DNA from: Chitinophaga pendula
Lineage (GTDB): Bacteria > Bacteroidota > Bacteroidia > Chitinophagales > Chitinophagaceae
Length of the DNA stretch: 64,000 nucleotides
Direction: 5' to 3'
Assembly: GCF_020386615.1 (NCBI RefSeq)
Contig: NZ_CP077769.1
Coordinates: 1,922,001-1,986,000, forward strand
Positions 8,223-17,559 of the stretch are shown in pieces. The notes beneath the pieces are model-generated. The model was not told the DNA's origin. It worked only from the letters and a program-made list of their open reading frames with translations, and did not search any database. The translations under genes and the position numbers were made by a program. Position 1 is the first letter of the stretch; the number at the start of each line of letters is the position of its first letter.

Positions 8223-11200
8223 TAATTATGTTCTGATTTGCCGGCTGCTGTCGTTTTAAAGGCTGCCGTTTTTTTTATGCCGGCAAACAATACGTATAAG
8301 CCGGGTATGACGATGACACCGAATAGGGTACCGATCAGCATGCCACCTGCGGCAGCGCTGCCGATAGAGCGGTTACCCATTGCGCCGGCGCCATGAGCGA
8401 TACATAGGGGAATAAGACCTGCTATGAAAGCGAAGGAAGTCATCAGGATAGGCCGCAACCTGGATACGGCGCCTTCTTTAGCGGCTTCCAGTACGGAGTG
8501 TCCCTGTTTGCTGCGCAGGATAGCAAATTCGATGATGAGGATGGCATTTTTACCCAGCAACCCGATGAGCATGACCAGTGCTACCTGGGCATAGATATTA
8601 TTTTCCAGGCCTGCGAGTTTGAGTGTCAGGAAGGCGCCGAAGATGCCGGCAGGCAAGGAGAGTATTACCGGCAGGGGCAGGAGGAAACTTTCGTATTGTG
8701 CTGCGAGCAGGAGGTATACGAAGACCAGGCAAATAATGAAGATGTAGATAGCCTGGTTGCCGGAGAGTATCTGTTCACGGGTCATCCCACTCCATTCAAA
8801 GCTGTAGCCTCTGGGCAGCGAGGTGGCTGCCACTTCCTGTATCGCTTTGATGGCATCGCCACTGCTATATCCAGGGCCGGCGTCTCCATTGATCATTGCT
8901 GCGGTATACATGTTGTAACGGGTCAGCTGTTCAGGGCCGTATACGCGTTCCATACGGATAAAGTCGGCGTAGGATACCATTTCTCCCATATCGTTTTTGA
9001 CGTAGAGGTGAAGTATATCTTCCGGGCGCGCCCTGTATTGAGGGGCAGCCTGTACCATCACCTTATACATTTGTCCGAAGCGGATGAAGTTAGACGCATA
9101 AAAGCTTCCCATCAGTGTCTGTAGCGTACTCATTGCGTTTTCTATACTGATCCCTTTTTTGGCCGCCATTTCCTGGTCGACATGGATCATGTATTGCGGG
9201 AAATCCGGATCGAAGCTGGTGAAGGCGTTGCCGATGGCAGGATTATCATTGAGTGCTTTGATGAAGTTGTTAGTGACCTCGGCGGTCTGCCGCAGGTTGC
9301 CGCTACCGCTGCGATCCAGTACACGCAGCTCGAATCCGCTGGAGTTGCCGAATCCCGGTACGGTGGGGGGCGGGAAGAACTCGATGGAGGCATCGGCAAT
9401 ATGTGCGGTCTTTTCTTTGAGCACTCGGATCATTTCGTTTACGCTTTCCTTCCGTTCGTCCCAGCTTTTCAGGTTGATCATGCCCATCCCATAGGACGCG
9501 CCGGCTACATCATTTACAAGGCTGAAGCCTGCGAGTGTAGATACGGATTCAACGGCATCAAGTTCTTTCACGGCGGCATATACCTGGTCGAGTACTTTCT
9601 CGGTACGTTCTACGGTAGCTCCAGCGGGGGTGGTAACGTTGACATAGATCATACCCTGATCTTCAGTAGGGATGAAGCCGGAAGGCAGGATAGCGCTGAT
9701 ACCCCAGGTGGCGGCAAAGAAGGCCAGCAGTAAGCCGATAGTGATCATTTTGCGCGCCGCGATGCGGCTGATCAGTTGTTGATAGCGACCGGACACCCGG
9801 TCGTAGGAACGATTGAATCCGCCGAAAAAACGCTGGAGTAAAGAGCGCTTCTTGTTGCCGGTGGGATGATGTCTGAGCATTAAGGCACACAATGCGGGTG
9901 TGAGCGTCAATGCATTGATGCCAGAGATGACGATAGAGATCGCCAATGTCAGGGAGAATTGCCGGTAGAAAACGCCTACTGGACCTGACAGGAAGGCGAC
10001 GGGGATAAATACGGCGGACATCACGAGTGTGATGGCTACGATAGCGCCGCCGATCTCTTTCATGGCGGATATCGTGGCTTCCATCGGAGGAAGATGTTCT
10101 TCCTGCATCTTTACGTGTACGGCTTCGACGACGACAATGGCGTTGTCGACTACGATACCAATCGCCAGTACCAGTGCGAAGAGGGTGAGCAGGTTGATGG
10201 AGAAGCCCAGCAGCTGCATAAAGCAAAGGGTACCGATCAGGGCTACCGGCACTGCCAGGGCTGGTATCAGCGTAGAACGGAAGTCCTGCAGGAACAGGTA
10301 TACGATGACGAACACCAGTATGAATGCTTCAAAGAGTGTTTTCACCACTTCATGAATGGAGGCATCCAGGAACCGGGACACGTCGTAGTTGAAGTTGTAC
10401 GTCATTCCCGGTGGGAAGGAACTTTCCTTCAGTGAGGCCATGCGGGCTTTTACATTCTGGATTACCTCGCGGGCATTGGAACCTGGCCGCTGTTTCATCA
10501 TGATAGACGCGGAAGGTTTGCCATCTGTCTTGGAGACCATGCCATAACTCAGTGCGCCGAATTCCAGTTCTGCCAGGTCTTTCAGGCGAAGGACGGCGCC
10601 ATCTGCGTCGGCACGGATGATGATATTTTCGTATTGTTTGGGTTCAAACAATTTACCGGTATAGCGAAGTACGTATTGTAACAGTTGCGGGGCTTTGTCG
10701 GAGCTTTCCCCGGTTTTGCCGGGAGCCGCCTCAATATTTTGTTTGCGGATGGCGGCGATGACTTCGTCTGCGGATACTTTGTAGGCGAGCATCCGGTCGG
10801 GGTGCAGCCATACGCGCATGGCGTATTCCTTGGCACCCATGATCTCGGCAAAACCAACCCCGTCGATACGTTTGAGTTCCTGTAGTACGTTGATATCGGC
10901 GAAGTTGTAGATGAAGTTTTCATTCATGGTACTGTCTTCACTCATAATATTGAGGTACAGTAGCATACTGTTGACCTCTTTTTCGGTGGTCACACCTGCT
11001 TTGATCACTTCTTCCGGCAGTTCATCGATGATGGTAGCCACGCGGTTTTGTACGTTCACTGCGGCCTGATCGGGATCAGTGCCTACCTGGAAAAATATTT
11101 GTATGAGGGTAATACCGTTGTTACTGGATACGGATGACATGTAGGTCATGCCGGGTACGCCGTTGATTGCTCTTTCCAGGGGTGTGGCTACGGCTTTGGC

Positions 11201-11371
11201 GCATACTTCTGCGTTAGCACCTGTATATTTTGCCGTTACGGTAACGGACGGCGGGACGATGTCCGGGAACTGGGTAACGGGCAGTGTGAACAATGCCAGT
11301 AATCCCAGTAAAGTGATGATCAGGGAGATCACCAATGACAATACCGGTCTTTTAATAAATAGTTCGAACAT
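8222..11371 (-). CDS. RND multidrug efflux inner-membrane pump (AcrB/MexB type, HAE1)
   Basis: From ATG 11371 the protein is 1049 residues and begins MFELFIKRPVLS, the classical AcrB-type start. The frame can be opened upstream to 11467, but those 32 residues do not look like family sequence. Features are the N-terminal helix, two large periplasmic loops, and twelve predicted membrane segments including the proton-relay helix with GIVVDNAIVVVEAV (adjacent Asp-Asn rather than Asp-Asp) and the C-terminal GLLGKNAILIIEFA. The family exports hydrophobic or amphiphilic compounds by proton antiport. It sits between the fusion-protein gene (117 bases upstream) and the outer-membrane factor (overlap TAATG). 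The substrate cannot be deduced. Confidence 0.94.
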   Translation of the reverse strand: MFELFIKRPVLSLVISLIITLLGLLALFTLPVTQFPDIVPPSVTVTAKYTGANAEVCAKAVATPLERAINGVPGMTYMSSVSSNNGITLIQIFFQVGTDPDQAAVNVQNRVATIIDELPEEVIKAGVTTEKEVNSMLLYLNIMSEDSTMNENFIYNFADINVLQELKRIDGVGFAEIMGAKEYAMRVWLHPDRMLAYKVSADEVIAAIRKQNIEAAPGKTGESSDKAPQLLQYVLRYTGKLFEPKQYENIIIRADADGAVLRLKDLAELEFGALSYGMVSKTDGKPSASIMMKQRPGSNAREVIQNVKARMASLKESSFPPGMTYNFNYDVSRFLDASIHEVVKTLFEAFILVFVIVYLFLQDFRSTLIPALAVPVALIGTLCFMQLLGFSINLLTLFALVLAIGIVVDNAIVVVEAVHVKMQEEHLPPMEATISAMKEIGGAIVAITLVMSAVFIPVAFLSGPVGVFYRQFSLTLAISIVISGINALTLTPALCALMLRHHPTGNKKRSLLQRFFGGFNRSYDRVSGRYQQLISRIAARKMITIGLLLAFFAATWGISAILPSGFIPTEDQGMIYVNVTTPAGATVERTEKVLDQVYAAVKELDAVESVSTLAGFSLVNDVAGASYGMGMINLKSWDERKESVNEMIRVLKEKTAHIADASIEFFPPPTVPGFGNSSGFELRVLDRSGSGNLRQTAEVTNNFIKALNDNPAIGNAFTSFDPDFPQYMIHVDQEMAAKKGISIENAMSTLQTLMGSFYASNFIRFGQMYKVMVQAAPQYRARPEDILHLYVKNDMGEMVSYADFIRMERVYGPEQLTRYNMYTAAMINGDAGPGYSSGDAIKAIQEVAATSLPRGYSFEWSGMTREQILSGNQAIYIFIICLVFVYLLLAAQYESFLLPLPVILSLPAGIFGAFLTLKLAGLENNIYAQVALVMLIGLLGKNAILIIEFAILRSKQGHSVLEAAKEGAVSRLRPILMTSFAFIAGLIPLCIAHGAGAMGNRSIGSAAAGGMLIGTLFGVIVIPGLYVLFAGIKKTAAFKTTAAGKSEHN

Positions 11372-11488
11372 GTTGATGATCCGATGTTTTAAATGAATAG
11401 TAGGATTGCACAGATACGAGGGATCCGGCAATGCTGATCCTGCTATCTTTTGCGGGAAGACAGCCAATGTGTATGCGAAGCCGGGCGG

Positions 11489-12604
11489 TTACAATCTTGC
11501 CAGGCTATCTATGGGCATCATGGAAGGTTTTATTTCCATGCCGTCGCGGATATTGAGTACGCCCTCACATACGATGCGGTCGCCCGCGCGGAGTCCTGAT
11601 TTGGCCACATAGAAGTGTGCTATGCGGGGACCGGGAACGAACGGATGCAACTTCACTTTGTTATGTTTATCTACCAGGAACACGTAGTGCTGGTCTTGCA
11701 TTTCGAATACGGCTTTTTGCGGGATGAGCAGGGCGCTGTCGAGATCATTTGACAGGCTTACTTTTCCGCTTGCGCCATGTTTCAGCAGTTTGTCGGGATT
11801 TGGAAAGCGGGCGCGGAAGGCGATAGAACCGGTATTTTCTTCAAATTCGCCTTCTATGGTCTCTACTTTGCCCGGATAGGGATAGGCTGTACCATCTGCC
11901 AGGAGGAGGCTGACAGTACGTGGGCCTCTATGTTGATCGCGGGAGCGGGTATATTCGAGGTATTCGGTCTCTGATACATTGAAGTAAGCATATACATCCT
12001 TGGTATCAGAAACGGAGGTGAGCAGGGAGCCTTCATCGATGAGGCTGCCTGGTTTAAGGGGTAACCGGTCTATTACGCCATCAAAAGGAGAGCGTATGCT
12101 GGTATAGGCCAGTCGCATGGCAGCATTATCTACTGTGGAGCTGGCCTCGTCTACACGGGCGTTGGCGGCTGCTACGCGAGCGGCGGCAACTTCCAGTTCG
12201 GATTTGGTGATCACTTTTTTGTCAACCAATAGTTTGACGCGGCCAGCTTCCAGTTCGGCCGCTTTGGCCTCTGCGATGGCGCTGCTCAAGTTAGCTTTGG
12301 CCTGTGCCAGTGCTGCGCGGTATTCGTCGGCATTGAGGCTGAAGAGCAGCTGTCCGCGTTTCACAAATGCTCCTTCGTCGATATGTATCTTGTCGAGGAA
12401 ACCTTTGACGCGTGCGCGTATTTCTACATTTTGCACTGCCTGTATGTCTGTAACATAATTACGGTGCAGTACGGTGTCTGTTACCGACAGAGAGGTGACG
12501 GGTAACGTTTTAGGTGCTTCTTTTGTATTGGGCCCTCCTTTTGTGGCACAGCCAGCCAATGCCGTAGCGAGCACAGGCGCATAGATCCAGTGTTTAGTCC
12601 GCAT
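11489..12604 (-). CDS. RND efflux periplasmic adaptor lipoprotein (AcrA/MexA family)
   Basis: Starting at ATG 12604 the protein (371 residues) has a lipoprotein signal with lipobox LAGC (then ATKGG). An earlier ATG at 12646 adds 14 residues that would disturb the signal peptide. The mature part shows the biotinyl-lipoyl-like halves (IHIDEGAFVKRGQLLF and the second half with IRSPFDGVIDRLPLKPG), a long Ala/Glu coiled-coil hairpin between them, and beta-barrel and membrane-proximal domains. It links the inner-membrane pump to the outer-membrane factor of the same operon. It is the first gene of the efflux operon; no repressor gene is adjacent. Confidence 0.92.
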   Translation of the reverse strand: MRTKHWIYAPVLATALAGCATKGGPNTKEAPKTLPVTSLSVTDTVLHRNYVTDIQAVQNVEIRARVKGFLDKIHIDEGAFVKRGQLLFSLNADEYRAALAQAKANLSSAIAEAKAAELEAGRVKLLVDKKVITKSELEVAAARVAAANARVDEASSTVDNAAMRLAYTSIRSPFDGVIDRLPLKPGSLIDEGSLLTSVSDTKDVYAYFNVSETEYLEYTRSRDQHRGPRTVSLLLADGTAYPYPGKVETIEGEFEENTGSIAFRARFPNPDKLLKHGASGKVSLSNDLDSALLIPQKAVFEMQDQHYVFLVDKHNKVKLHPFVPGPRIAHFYVAKSGLRAGDRIVCEGVLNIRDGMEIKPSMMPIDSLARL

Positions 12605-12814
12605 GATATTATTGCATAGAGTTTTACATGCGCGGTTGAGACGCATGCATGAAATAGAATAAAGCAGCTTGTAAGTACATAATCGCGCTACCTGTTGTGA
12701 CAGGCAAAAAACATGACATCACAATACTGGCAGGATATGATGCAGCAGGTGCTGATATCTTACCGGAATAGCCTGTCACTGCCGTCGGGGCAGCTCGTAC
12801 GATAGGGGAGTAAA

Positions 12815-13246
12815 TCAGAAGGGAGTAAATCGAAAGAGGAAGGAATAATAAGCAGGTAGAAATACATCCTGCTGTTGATATTCGCCGGTTTTATTTTCCT
12901 GGATATGTATACGCTGGGATGGTGAACCTGTATCCTGGAATACCCGTTGTGTAAAGCTGAATTGCTGGCTGGAAGCGGAGATGTAATAGCGTGGTTTACG
13001 CCGGTTCTTTTTGACTTGGATGACTTCTTCCGGTTCATCATTGGCATCGGATTCCAGGTGATATGGTATCTGGGAGAGCCAGTCTTCCAGGCACATATTG
13101 GGTGGCGCGCCAAAGGCTGCAAGGTGTCTGTCTGATGCTACCAAGCGGTCGGTAGACCAGCCGGGGATGAAGCCAACAACCAGTTGCAGGCTGAACAACA
13201 GCATACAACATAACCATTTGCTCCGTATAATCCTAGTATTGTTCAT
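12815..13246 (-). CDS. Small secreted protein of unknown function
   Basis: I do not recognise this 143-residue protein. It starts with a basic stretch and a hydrophobic segment (about 10-28, LCCMLLFSLQLVVGF), consistent with a signal peptide or anchor. The rest is polar, with an acidic patch (DANDEPEEV) followed by a basic one (KKNRRK) and many Gln/Ser/Tyr residues. It lies 210 bases upstream of the efflux operon on the same strand and could share its mRNA, but no function follows from that. Base composition matches its neighbours. Another frame of similar length overlaps (12760-13122) but has no signal peptide and looks like a shadow. Confidence 0.5.
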   Translation of the reverse strand: MNNTRIIRSKWLCCMLLFSLQLVVGFIPGWSTDRLVASDRHLAAFGAPPNMCLEDWLSQIPYHLESDANDEPEEVIQVKKNRRKPRYYISASSQQFSFTQRVFQDTGSPSQRIHIQENKTGEYQQQDVFLPAYYSFLFRFTPF

Positions 13247-13356
13247 CAGCTAAACTTGCAACATTAGATCTGCTTCATGTACCTGCATGAGTTTGCAGCA
13301 GCAATGCAAAATTAAAAGATTGTGCCAGAAAACCAATGCGGAAATATGATAAGTGG

Positions 13357-13680
13357 TCAGGCGCTGGTCGTTCCACCTTTTGTGTCAGCGCCAGGAGCGG
13401 GGTTTGCCCATATCCTGTTAAATATGAACTGCAACAACAGCGCCAACGGTAGTAAAAATATAAATGCACCCAATATAAGCCCTAATTCGGGCATGCCGCA
13501 GCGGGGACCTGGCGGAGGTGGATTGAAGTAATTTTCCAGCAATAAGATGAGCCAGGGATATGGGATCAGTATCAGTGTAGTGACCAGGAAAGGCAAATAT
13601 TTAGCGCGATTCCGTTTCTTGAATGCTAATGCCACCAGTAGTGGAATAAAAAAATAAGGAAGGCAGACCAACAAGCCCAT
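13357..13680 (-). CDS. Small integral membrane protein of unknown function
   Basis: This 107-residue protein consists mostly of hydrophobic helices: about 2-20, 29-50 and 64-88. They are separated by a basic loop (FKKRNRAKY) and a Pro-rich loop (NPPPPGPRCG), and it ends in a polar tail. No family was recognised. It is a separate gene between the secreted protein above and the lipoprotein at 13.9 kb. Both membrane topology and coding status are inferred from composition only. Confidence 0.45.
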   Translation of the reverse strand: MGLLVCLPYFFIPLLVALAFKKRNRAKYLPFLVTTLILIPYPWLILLLENYFNPPPPGPRCGMPELGLILGAFIFLLPLALLLQFIFNRIWANPAPGADTKGGTTSA

Positions 13681-13908
13681 TACGAGTGGTATTTAAGTAG
13701 ATTAATGGCTAAAGGTACTGTAAAATTACATAAGGGGTATTGTGCATGTGTGGCCTCGATCTGTAGACATATACCAGCACCCCTTTATGTTGGGATTGTT
13801 ACTGTCGTGTATTTGCTGCGTGGCATATTCCTTGTGTCCACATCAGCAGTAGTAACCTGTGCAGTACAGTAGCCATGTGGATACCCTGCATACAAAATGA
13901 CCATTGAT

Positions 13909-14604
13909 ATGAAGAAGACACTGCCCTTATTAATGCTGATAACATTTATATTAATGACAGCTTGTAACAATCCAATAGGTAAACAGCAACCTGGTGGTGA
14001 TTCCAGCGGTGCGGCGGCCGGAGGTGCGGCAGACAGCGGCAAGGTAGGTGCGCCCGCGCCTAAAAGCGAAGCTCCACCCTTACAAAAGACGGTGACCTAT
14101 AAGGACCATAAGTTTACGGTGCTTTCCAAGGGAGATGAAAATGTAAGAGACCTTATATTGGCCGTGACCGATATGAAAGGAGATACGACGAAGGCAGACA
14201 GCATTGTACAGCGAGATGTGAAGGGGCATCTGAACAATGTAGCTGTAGCTGACCTGGATAAGGACGGGCATCCTGAGATATATTGTTTCTCCACCTCCAG
14301 CGGTACGGATAAGTATGGACTGGTATATGGATTTGTGTATGACGGCAAGTCGGCGATAAGGATTACACCTCCTGAGCTGGACAGCAATCTGCGCGACAGT
14401 TATAAAGGCGGGGATACCTTTTATCTGCAGGCGCCTTATCTGGTTAGAAGTTTTCCGGTGAATAAGGAAGCAGACCCTAACATACCCACAAAAGGTCAGG
14501 ATGCGAATGCTGCGTTGAATACAAGAAGTAAGGAAACAAAAAAGACATTACGGTACCGGCTGCAAAAGTCAGCGGACGGTTATTATCTGCAACAGGCGAA
14601 ATAG
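13909..14604 (+). CDS. Putative lipoprotein with integrin-like/VCBS-type repeat
   Basis: ATG 13909 gives 231 residues and a clean lipoprotein signal with lipobox MTAC (then NNPIG). An ATG four codons upstream only adds residues before the basic n-region. After a Gly/Ala/Ser-rich linker comes a domain with the Asp-rich turn DLDKDGHPEIY, similar to calcium-binding FG-GAP/VCBS-type repeats. The C-terminus is basic. The protein probably sits on a membrane facing the periplasm. Its partner is unknown, and the neighbours (a GNAT and an oxidoreductase) do not suggest a shared task. Confidence 0.7.
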   Translation: MKKTLPLLMLITFILMTACNNPIGKQQPGGDSSGAAAGGAADSGKVGAPAPKSEAPPLQKTVTYKDHKFTVLSKGDENVRDLILAVTDMKGDTTKADSIVQRDVKGHLNNVAVADLDKDGHPEIYCFSTSSGTDKYGLVYGFVYDGKSAIRITPPELDSNLRDSYKGGDTFYLQAPYLVRSFPVNKEADPNIPTKGQDANAALNTRSKETKKTLRYRLQKSADGYYLQQAK

Positions 14605-14619
14605 CGATCCGGACTTTAA

Positions 14620-15081
14620 TTATTTAGCGATTTTGATCTCTTTTTCCATACATACGCTATCAGATAATTTGGCATAAGGGCCGAAATTATCTATGAGGGC
14701 ATATCCGGTCTTGGCATAGAGCGCGATGGCTTCGGGCTGGCGCATACCAGTTTCGAGGATGGCTTTTTTATAACCCTTTTCTAGGGCCCATTTTTCCAGT
14801 TCATGGAGGATGGCGATGGCGATACCTTTGTCGCGATAGCCAGGTTTTACGTACATGCGTTTGATCTCTACGGTTTCTTTGTCGTATTCGCGGAAACAGC
14901 CGCAGCCAACAGGTATGCCTTTATCTTCTGCGATAACGGCCGGAAGGTCAGGGCCTACTTTTGCGAAAGTTGCGTATTGTGCCTGCATTTCAGGATATCT
15001 GTTCCACAGATCCTTGTCCAGTTGTTCAACCAGTGTGTTAAAGATAATGTCCTGGGTGTTGGTCCGTACGCAGTTTGTCAT
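14620..15081 (-). CDS. GNAT family N-acetyltransferase
   Basis: The 153-residue protein covers one GNAT fold. The acetyl-CoA pyrophosphate loop is visible as YVKPGYRDKGIAIAIL (Q/R-x-x-G-x-A like), preceded by the beta-4 strand VEIKRMYV, and followed by KKAILETG and the typical ALYAKTGYALID. It is convergent with the lipoprotein gene, with 15 bases between them. The substrate (small molecule or protein amine) is unknown. Confidence 0.85.
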   Translation of the reverse strand: MTNCVRTNTQDIIFNTLVEQLDKDLWNRYPEMQAQYATFAKVGPDLPAVIAEDKGIPVGCGCFREYDKETVEIKRMYVKPGYRDKGIAIAILHELEKWALEKGYKKAILETGMRQPEAIALYAKTGYALIDNFGPYAKLSDSVCMEKEIKIAK

Positions 15082-15314
15082 ATAACAGTTTTAATTATTT
15101 TGGTGGGCCTCCAATGGTCAAGGCCACGTTGGTCATGCTTTTCTATTGCTAAGATACATATATCCTGAGGTTAATACATTACTTTTCTGTAACTATATCT
15201 TGAAAGCCGCGTTGGGTAGGCTAACTGTTTGAAAATGAATGGTTGTCTTATGTTGCTGTTATTATCTGGCGGTAATAGCTGGAAAAAATTGACGGAAAGC
15301 GCTATTTTGGATCT

Positions 15315-16436
15315 ATGCGAATGCCACTACTTTTGCCGGTGCTTACCGGTCTACTCATCAGTTTATCAGTTATCCATATACCCGCTGCGGGCGCCGATGT
15401 GGTGAAGCCATTACGTGTGGCCGTTGCTGGTATTGCTCACGGGCATTCCGGATGGATACTTTCCCGCCAAAATAAGGGGGATATAGCGTTGGTTGGTATT
15501 TACGAGCCGGATACGGCGTTGGCAGGTAGGAGTGCGGCACGGTATCACCTGGACCGCAAGCTGTTTTACACTGACCTGGGTGCAATGCTGGATGCTGTAA
15601 AGCCATCGGCGGTACTGGCCTTTGGCCCTGTCAATGCGCATCTGGCGGCGGTAGAGGCCTGTGCGCCCCGTGGTATCGATGTGATGGTGGAGAAGCCGTT
15701 GGCGGCCTCTTTATCGCAGGCATTGCGGATGGACTCCCTGGCGCGGACATATAAGATCCGTTTGCTGACGAATTATGAGACCAGCTGGTATCCCAGCGTG
15801 GCCAAGACGATGCAGTTGGTACAAGATAGTTTGTATGCCGGTACTGTGCGTAAGGTAGTAATACATGATGGGCACCAGGGGCCGGTGGAGATAGGCTGTG
15901 GACCTGAGTTTCTGGCATGGCTGACAGACCCAGTAGGTAATGGCGGTGGTGCGCTGATGGATTTTGGTTGTTATGGCGCCAACCTGATGACACAACTGAT
16001 GAAAGGAGAAGTACCATTATCCGTGGAAGCGGTGACCAGGCAATTCAAGCCGAAGATATATCCTAAAGTGGAAGATGATGCGGTGATCATAGTGAACTAC
16101 CGGACGGCCCAATGTGTCATACAGGCATCGTGGAACTGGCCTTTCAGCCGTAAGGATATGGAGGTATATGGAGATAAGGGCTATGTATTGGCGCCGGATA
16201 AGCAGACTTTGGTGCTGCGTACCGCGGAGAAGTCGCCCCCACAGGTACGACAGGTGACTGCTGCGGATATACCCGTATATGAAGATCCGTTTGCCTACCT
16301 GGCGGCAGTGATCGGCGGGAAGGAGCAGATGGGAGCATATGGGCTATATACTTTGTCAAACAACCTGATTGTGATGCGGATATTAGAAGCGGCGAAGGAA
16401 TCGGCGAAGAGTGGGCAGCCGGTGCATCTCCAATAA
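15315..16436 (+). CDS. Secreted Gfo/Idh/MocA family oxidoreductase
   Basis: The 373-residue protein has a signal peptide (1-28, LLLPVLTGLLISLSVI, AGAD cleavage region), so it is probably periplasmic. It then has the NAD(P)-binding beta strand VAVAGIAHGHSGW, the family Lys in VMVEKPLA and the C-terminal sheet domain with GGGALMDFGCYGAN, where the usual His of this motif is replaced by Tyr. Secreted members with bound nicotinamide are known in Bacteroidota, where they act on sugars or keto-sugars. It lies 1.1 kb from the SusCD/DUF1080 locus and may contribute to the same 3-keto-sugar chemistry (inference). It ends just before an 18-bp hairpin. Confidence 0.88.
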   Translation: MRMPLLLPVLTGLLISLSVIHIPAAGADVVKPLRVAVAGIAHGHSGWILSRQNKGDIALVGIYEPDTALAGRSAARYHLDRKLFYTDLGAMLDAVKPSAVLAFGPVNAHLAAVEACAPRGIDVMVEKPLAASLSQALRMDSLARTYKIRLLTNYETSWYPSVAKTMQLVQDSLYAGTVRKVVIHDGHQGPVEIGCGPEFLAWLTDPVGNGGGALMDFGCYGANLMTQLMKGEVPLSVEAVTRQFKPKIYPKVEDDAVIIVNYRTAQCVIQASWNWPFSRKDMEVYGDKGYVLAPDKQTLVLRTAEKSPPQVRQVTAADIPVYEDPFAYLAAVIGGKEQMGAYGLYTLSNNLIVMRILEAAKESAKSGQPVHLQ

Positions 16437-16449
16437 GCTATTTATAATC

Positions 16450-16488
16450 AAACAGCAAGGGCCGGCAATATGCCGGCCCTTGCTGTTT
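16450..16488. terminator. 18-bp perfect hairpin, likely bidirectional stop
   Basis: Arms 16450-16467 and 16471-16488 are exact complements with a three-base loop and a GC-rich core. The stem ends in AAA/TTT, so it can act for the oxidoreductase on the plus strand. A convergent remnant ends just beyond it on the minus strand. Confidence 0.75.
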
Positions 16489-16501
16489 AGGTGTAATTTG
16501 C

Positions 16502-16783
16502 TCAGGGCAACTGGTCACCCTGAAAGCCGGCGGTTAACCCGTCAATGCGGCCTCTGTAGAAGTCGGTCATGTTAGGATACATTGCCCAGAAATTGCGGTA
16601 TTGTTGCAACACGTACTGGTAGCCGGTGCGGTCATTACGGGCCGCATATTTTCTGCCTTCTTCATAACCATAGCATTCACGCCAATATTCTTCGGGCGTA
16701 CTGAAGTGCCAGGTGTTTGCCGCGTTAATGTGATAGTTACTTTTGGCAGATACTGCTGTTGTGCCGGAAGGCGGCGGTGTTGT
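16502..16783 (-). pseudogene. Coding remnant without start codon
   Basis: Reading the minus strand from 16783 to the stop at 16502-16504 gives about 93 residues with protein-like composition, including NTWHFSTPEEYWRECYGYEE and NFWAMYPNMTDFYRGRID. No ATG, GTG or usable TTG precedes this part, and a TGA sits at 16786-16784. A neighbouring frame just upstream (NELNNTAAFRHNSS) also looks coding and would join it by removal of one A in the AAAA run near 16743. I read it as the C-terminal part of an eroded gene immediately downstream of the sigma-factor gene. The family was not recognised. A rare ATT start at 16729 cannot be excluded. Confidence 0.4.
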
Positions 16784-16791
16784 TCAGCTCG

Positions 16792-17409
16792 TTAGAGGTG
16801 GCCGGTATGTCGTTGCAGCAGCAGCAGTGTGTCTGCTACTGTCAGCCAGGGTAGTAATGCTAGTTCGTTGCCCAGGGAGGAGCGGAGTAGGCGTAATGCT
16901 TTTCGCATATGTTGTTCGACGGTATTGACAGAGATATTTAATCTTTCTGCTACTTCCTTGTTGGAGAGCTGGTTTTCCCGGCTGAGCAGGAAGACGGTAC
17001 GACATTGTGCGGGGAGCTCCTGTATCTTGGCCGCCAGTTTTGCCTGCAATTCTTTTATTTCCAAAAGGCTGGTGGCGGAGTCGGTAGCAGGTGGCTGATG
17101 CATGAGGGCCTGTTGCTTTTTGAGCAGGGATAGTTGCTGGCGGTGGTAGTTCAGTACCCTGTTTTTCAACGCAATGAATAAATACCCATCCAGCCTGGTA
17201 TCTTTCTGTAGTGTGGGGATGTGTTTATAGAGGGCTACAAATATGTCCTGTACCAGCTCTTCCGATGCTTCGAGGTTGCCGGTCTTTTTATGGGCGATAT
17301 TGAGTAAGGTGATATAATACCTTTCATAGATGGCATCGAAGGCTTTTTCGTCCCCATTGGAGCATAGCGTGAGGAGCTCTTTATCTGTATGGCTTGCGTA
17401 GGATCTGAT
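16792..17409 (-). CDS. ECF RNA polymerase sigma factor (FecI-like), start codon unclear
   Basis: The frame encodes region 2 (KELLTLCSNGDEKAFDAIYE, SEELVQDIFVALYKHIPTL, LDGYLFIALKNRVLNYHR) and region 4 (LPAQCRTVFLLSRENQLSNK, then a helix-turn-helix to NISVNTVEQHMRKALRLLRS). The first TTG (17169) would drop nearly all of region 2, yet the coding sequence continues upstream to a TAA at 17424-17422 with no ATG, GTG or TTG. I place the start tentatively at ATC 17409. A TACATTTG box lies at about 17434-17427, so the transcript would be almost leaderless. It is divergent from fecR, not in the usual co-directional order. It probably drives the SusCD operon in response to the STN-domain receptor. Confidence 0.8.
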   Translation of the reverse strand: MRSYASHTDKELLTLCSNGDEKAFDAIYERYYITLLNIAHKKTGNLEASEELVQDIFVALYKHIPTLQKDTRLDGYLFIALKNRVLNYHRQQLSLLKKQQALMHQPPATDSATSLLEIKELQAKLAAKIQELPAQCRTVFLLSRENQLSNKEVAERLNISVNTVEQHMRKALRLLRSSLGNELALLPWLTVADTLLLLQRHTGHL

Positions 17410-17426
17410 GAACGGTAAGTTTTATC

Positions 17427-17434
17427 CAAATGTA
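17427..17434 (-). promoter_or_regulatory. Promoter-like -7 box of the sigma-factor gene
   Basis: TACATTTG on the minus strand matches the Bacteroidota -7 consensus TAnnTTTG. No good -33 TTTG was found at the expected distance. Its closeness to the coding frame implies a very short leader. Confidence 0.4.
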
Positions 17435-17559
17435 ATAATAAAATGATCTGCTTGGTAGTATGCAGGAAGGATGTTAGGGGGTTGAAAAAAAATTTTATGA
17501 ACAGATAACGGCAGCGGATTAATTTGGTGTTTTTATTAGTATACCTATCCACGTATGAA

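Noticed and set aside
12760..13122. Alternative frame of the small secreted protein region
   Set aside because: The frame 12815-13246 has a signal-peptide-like start; this one has none.
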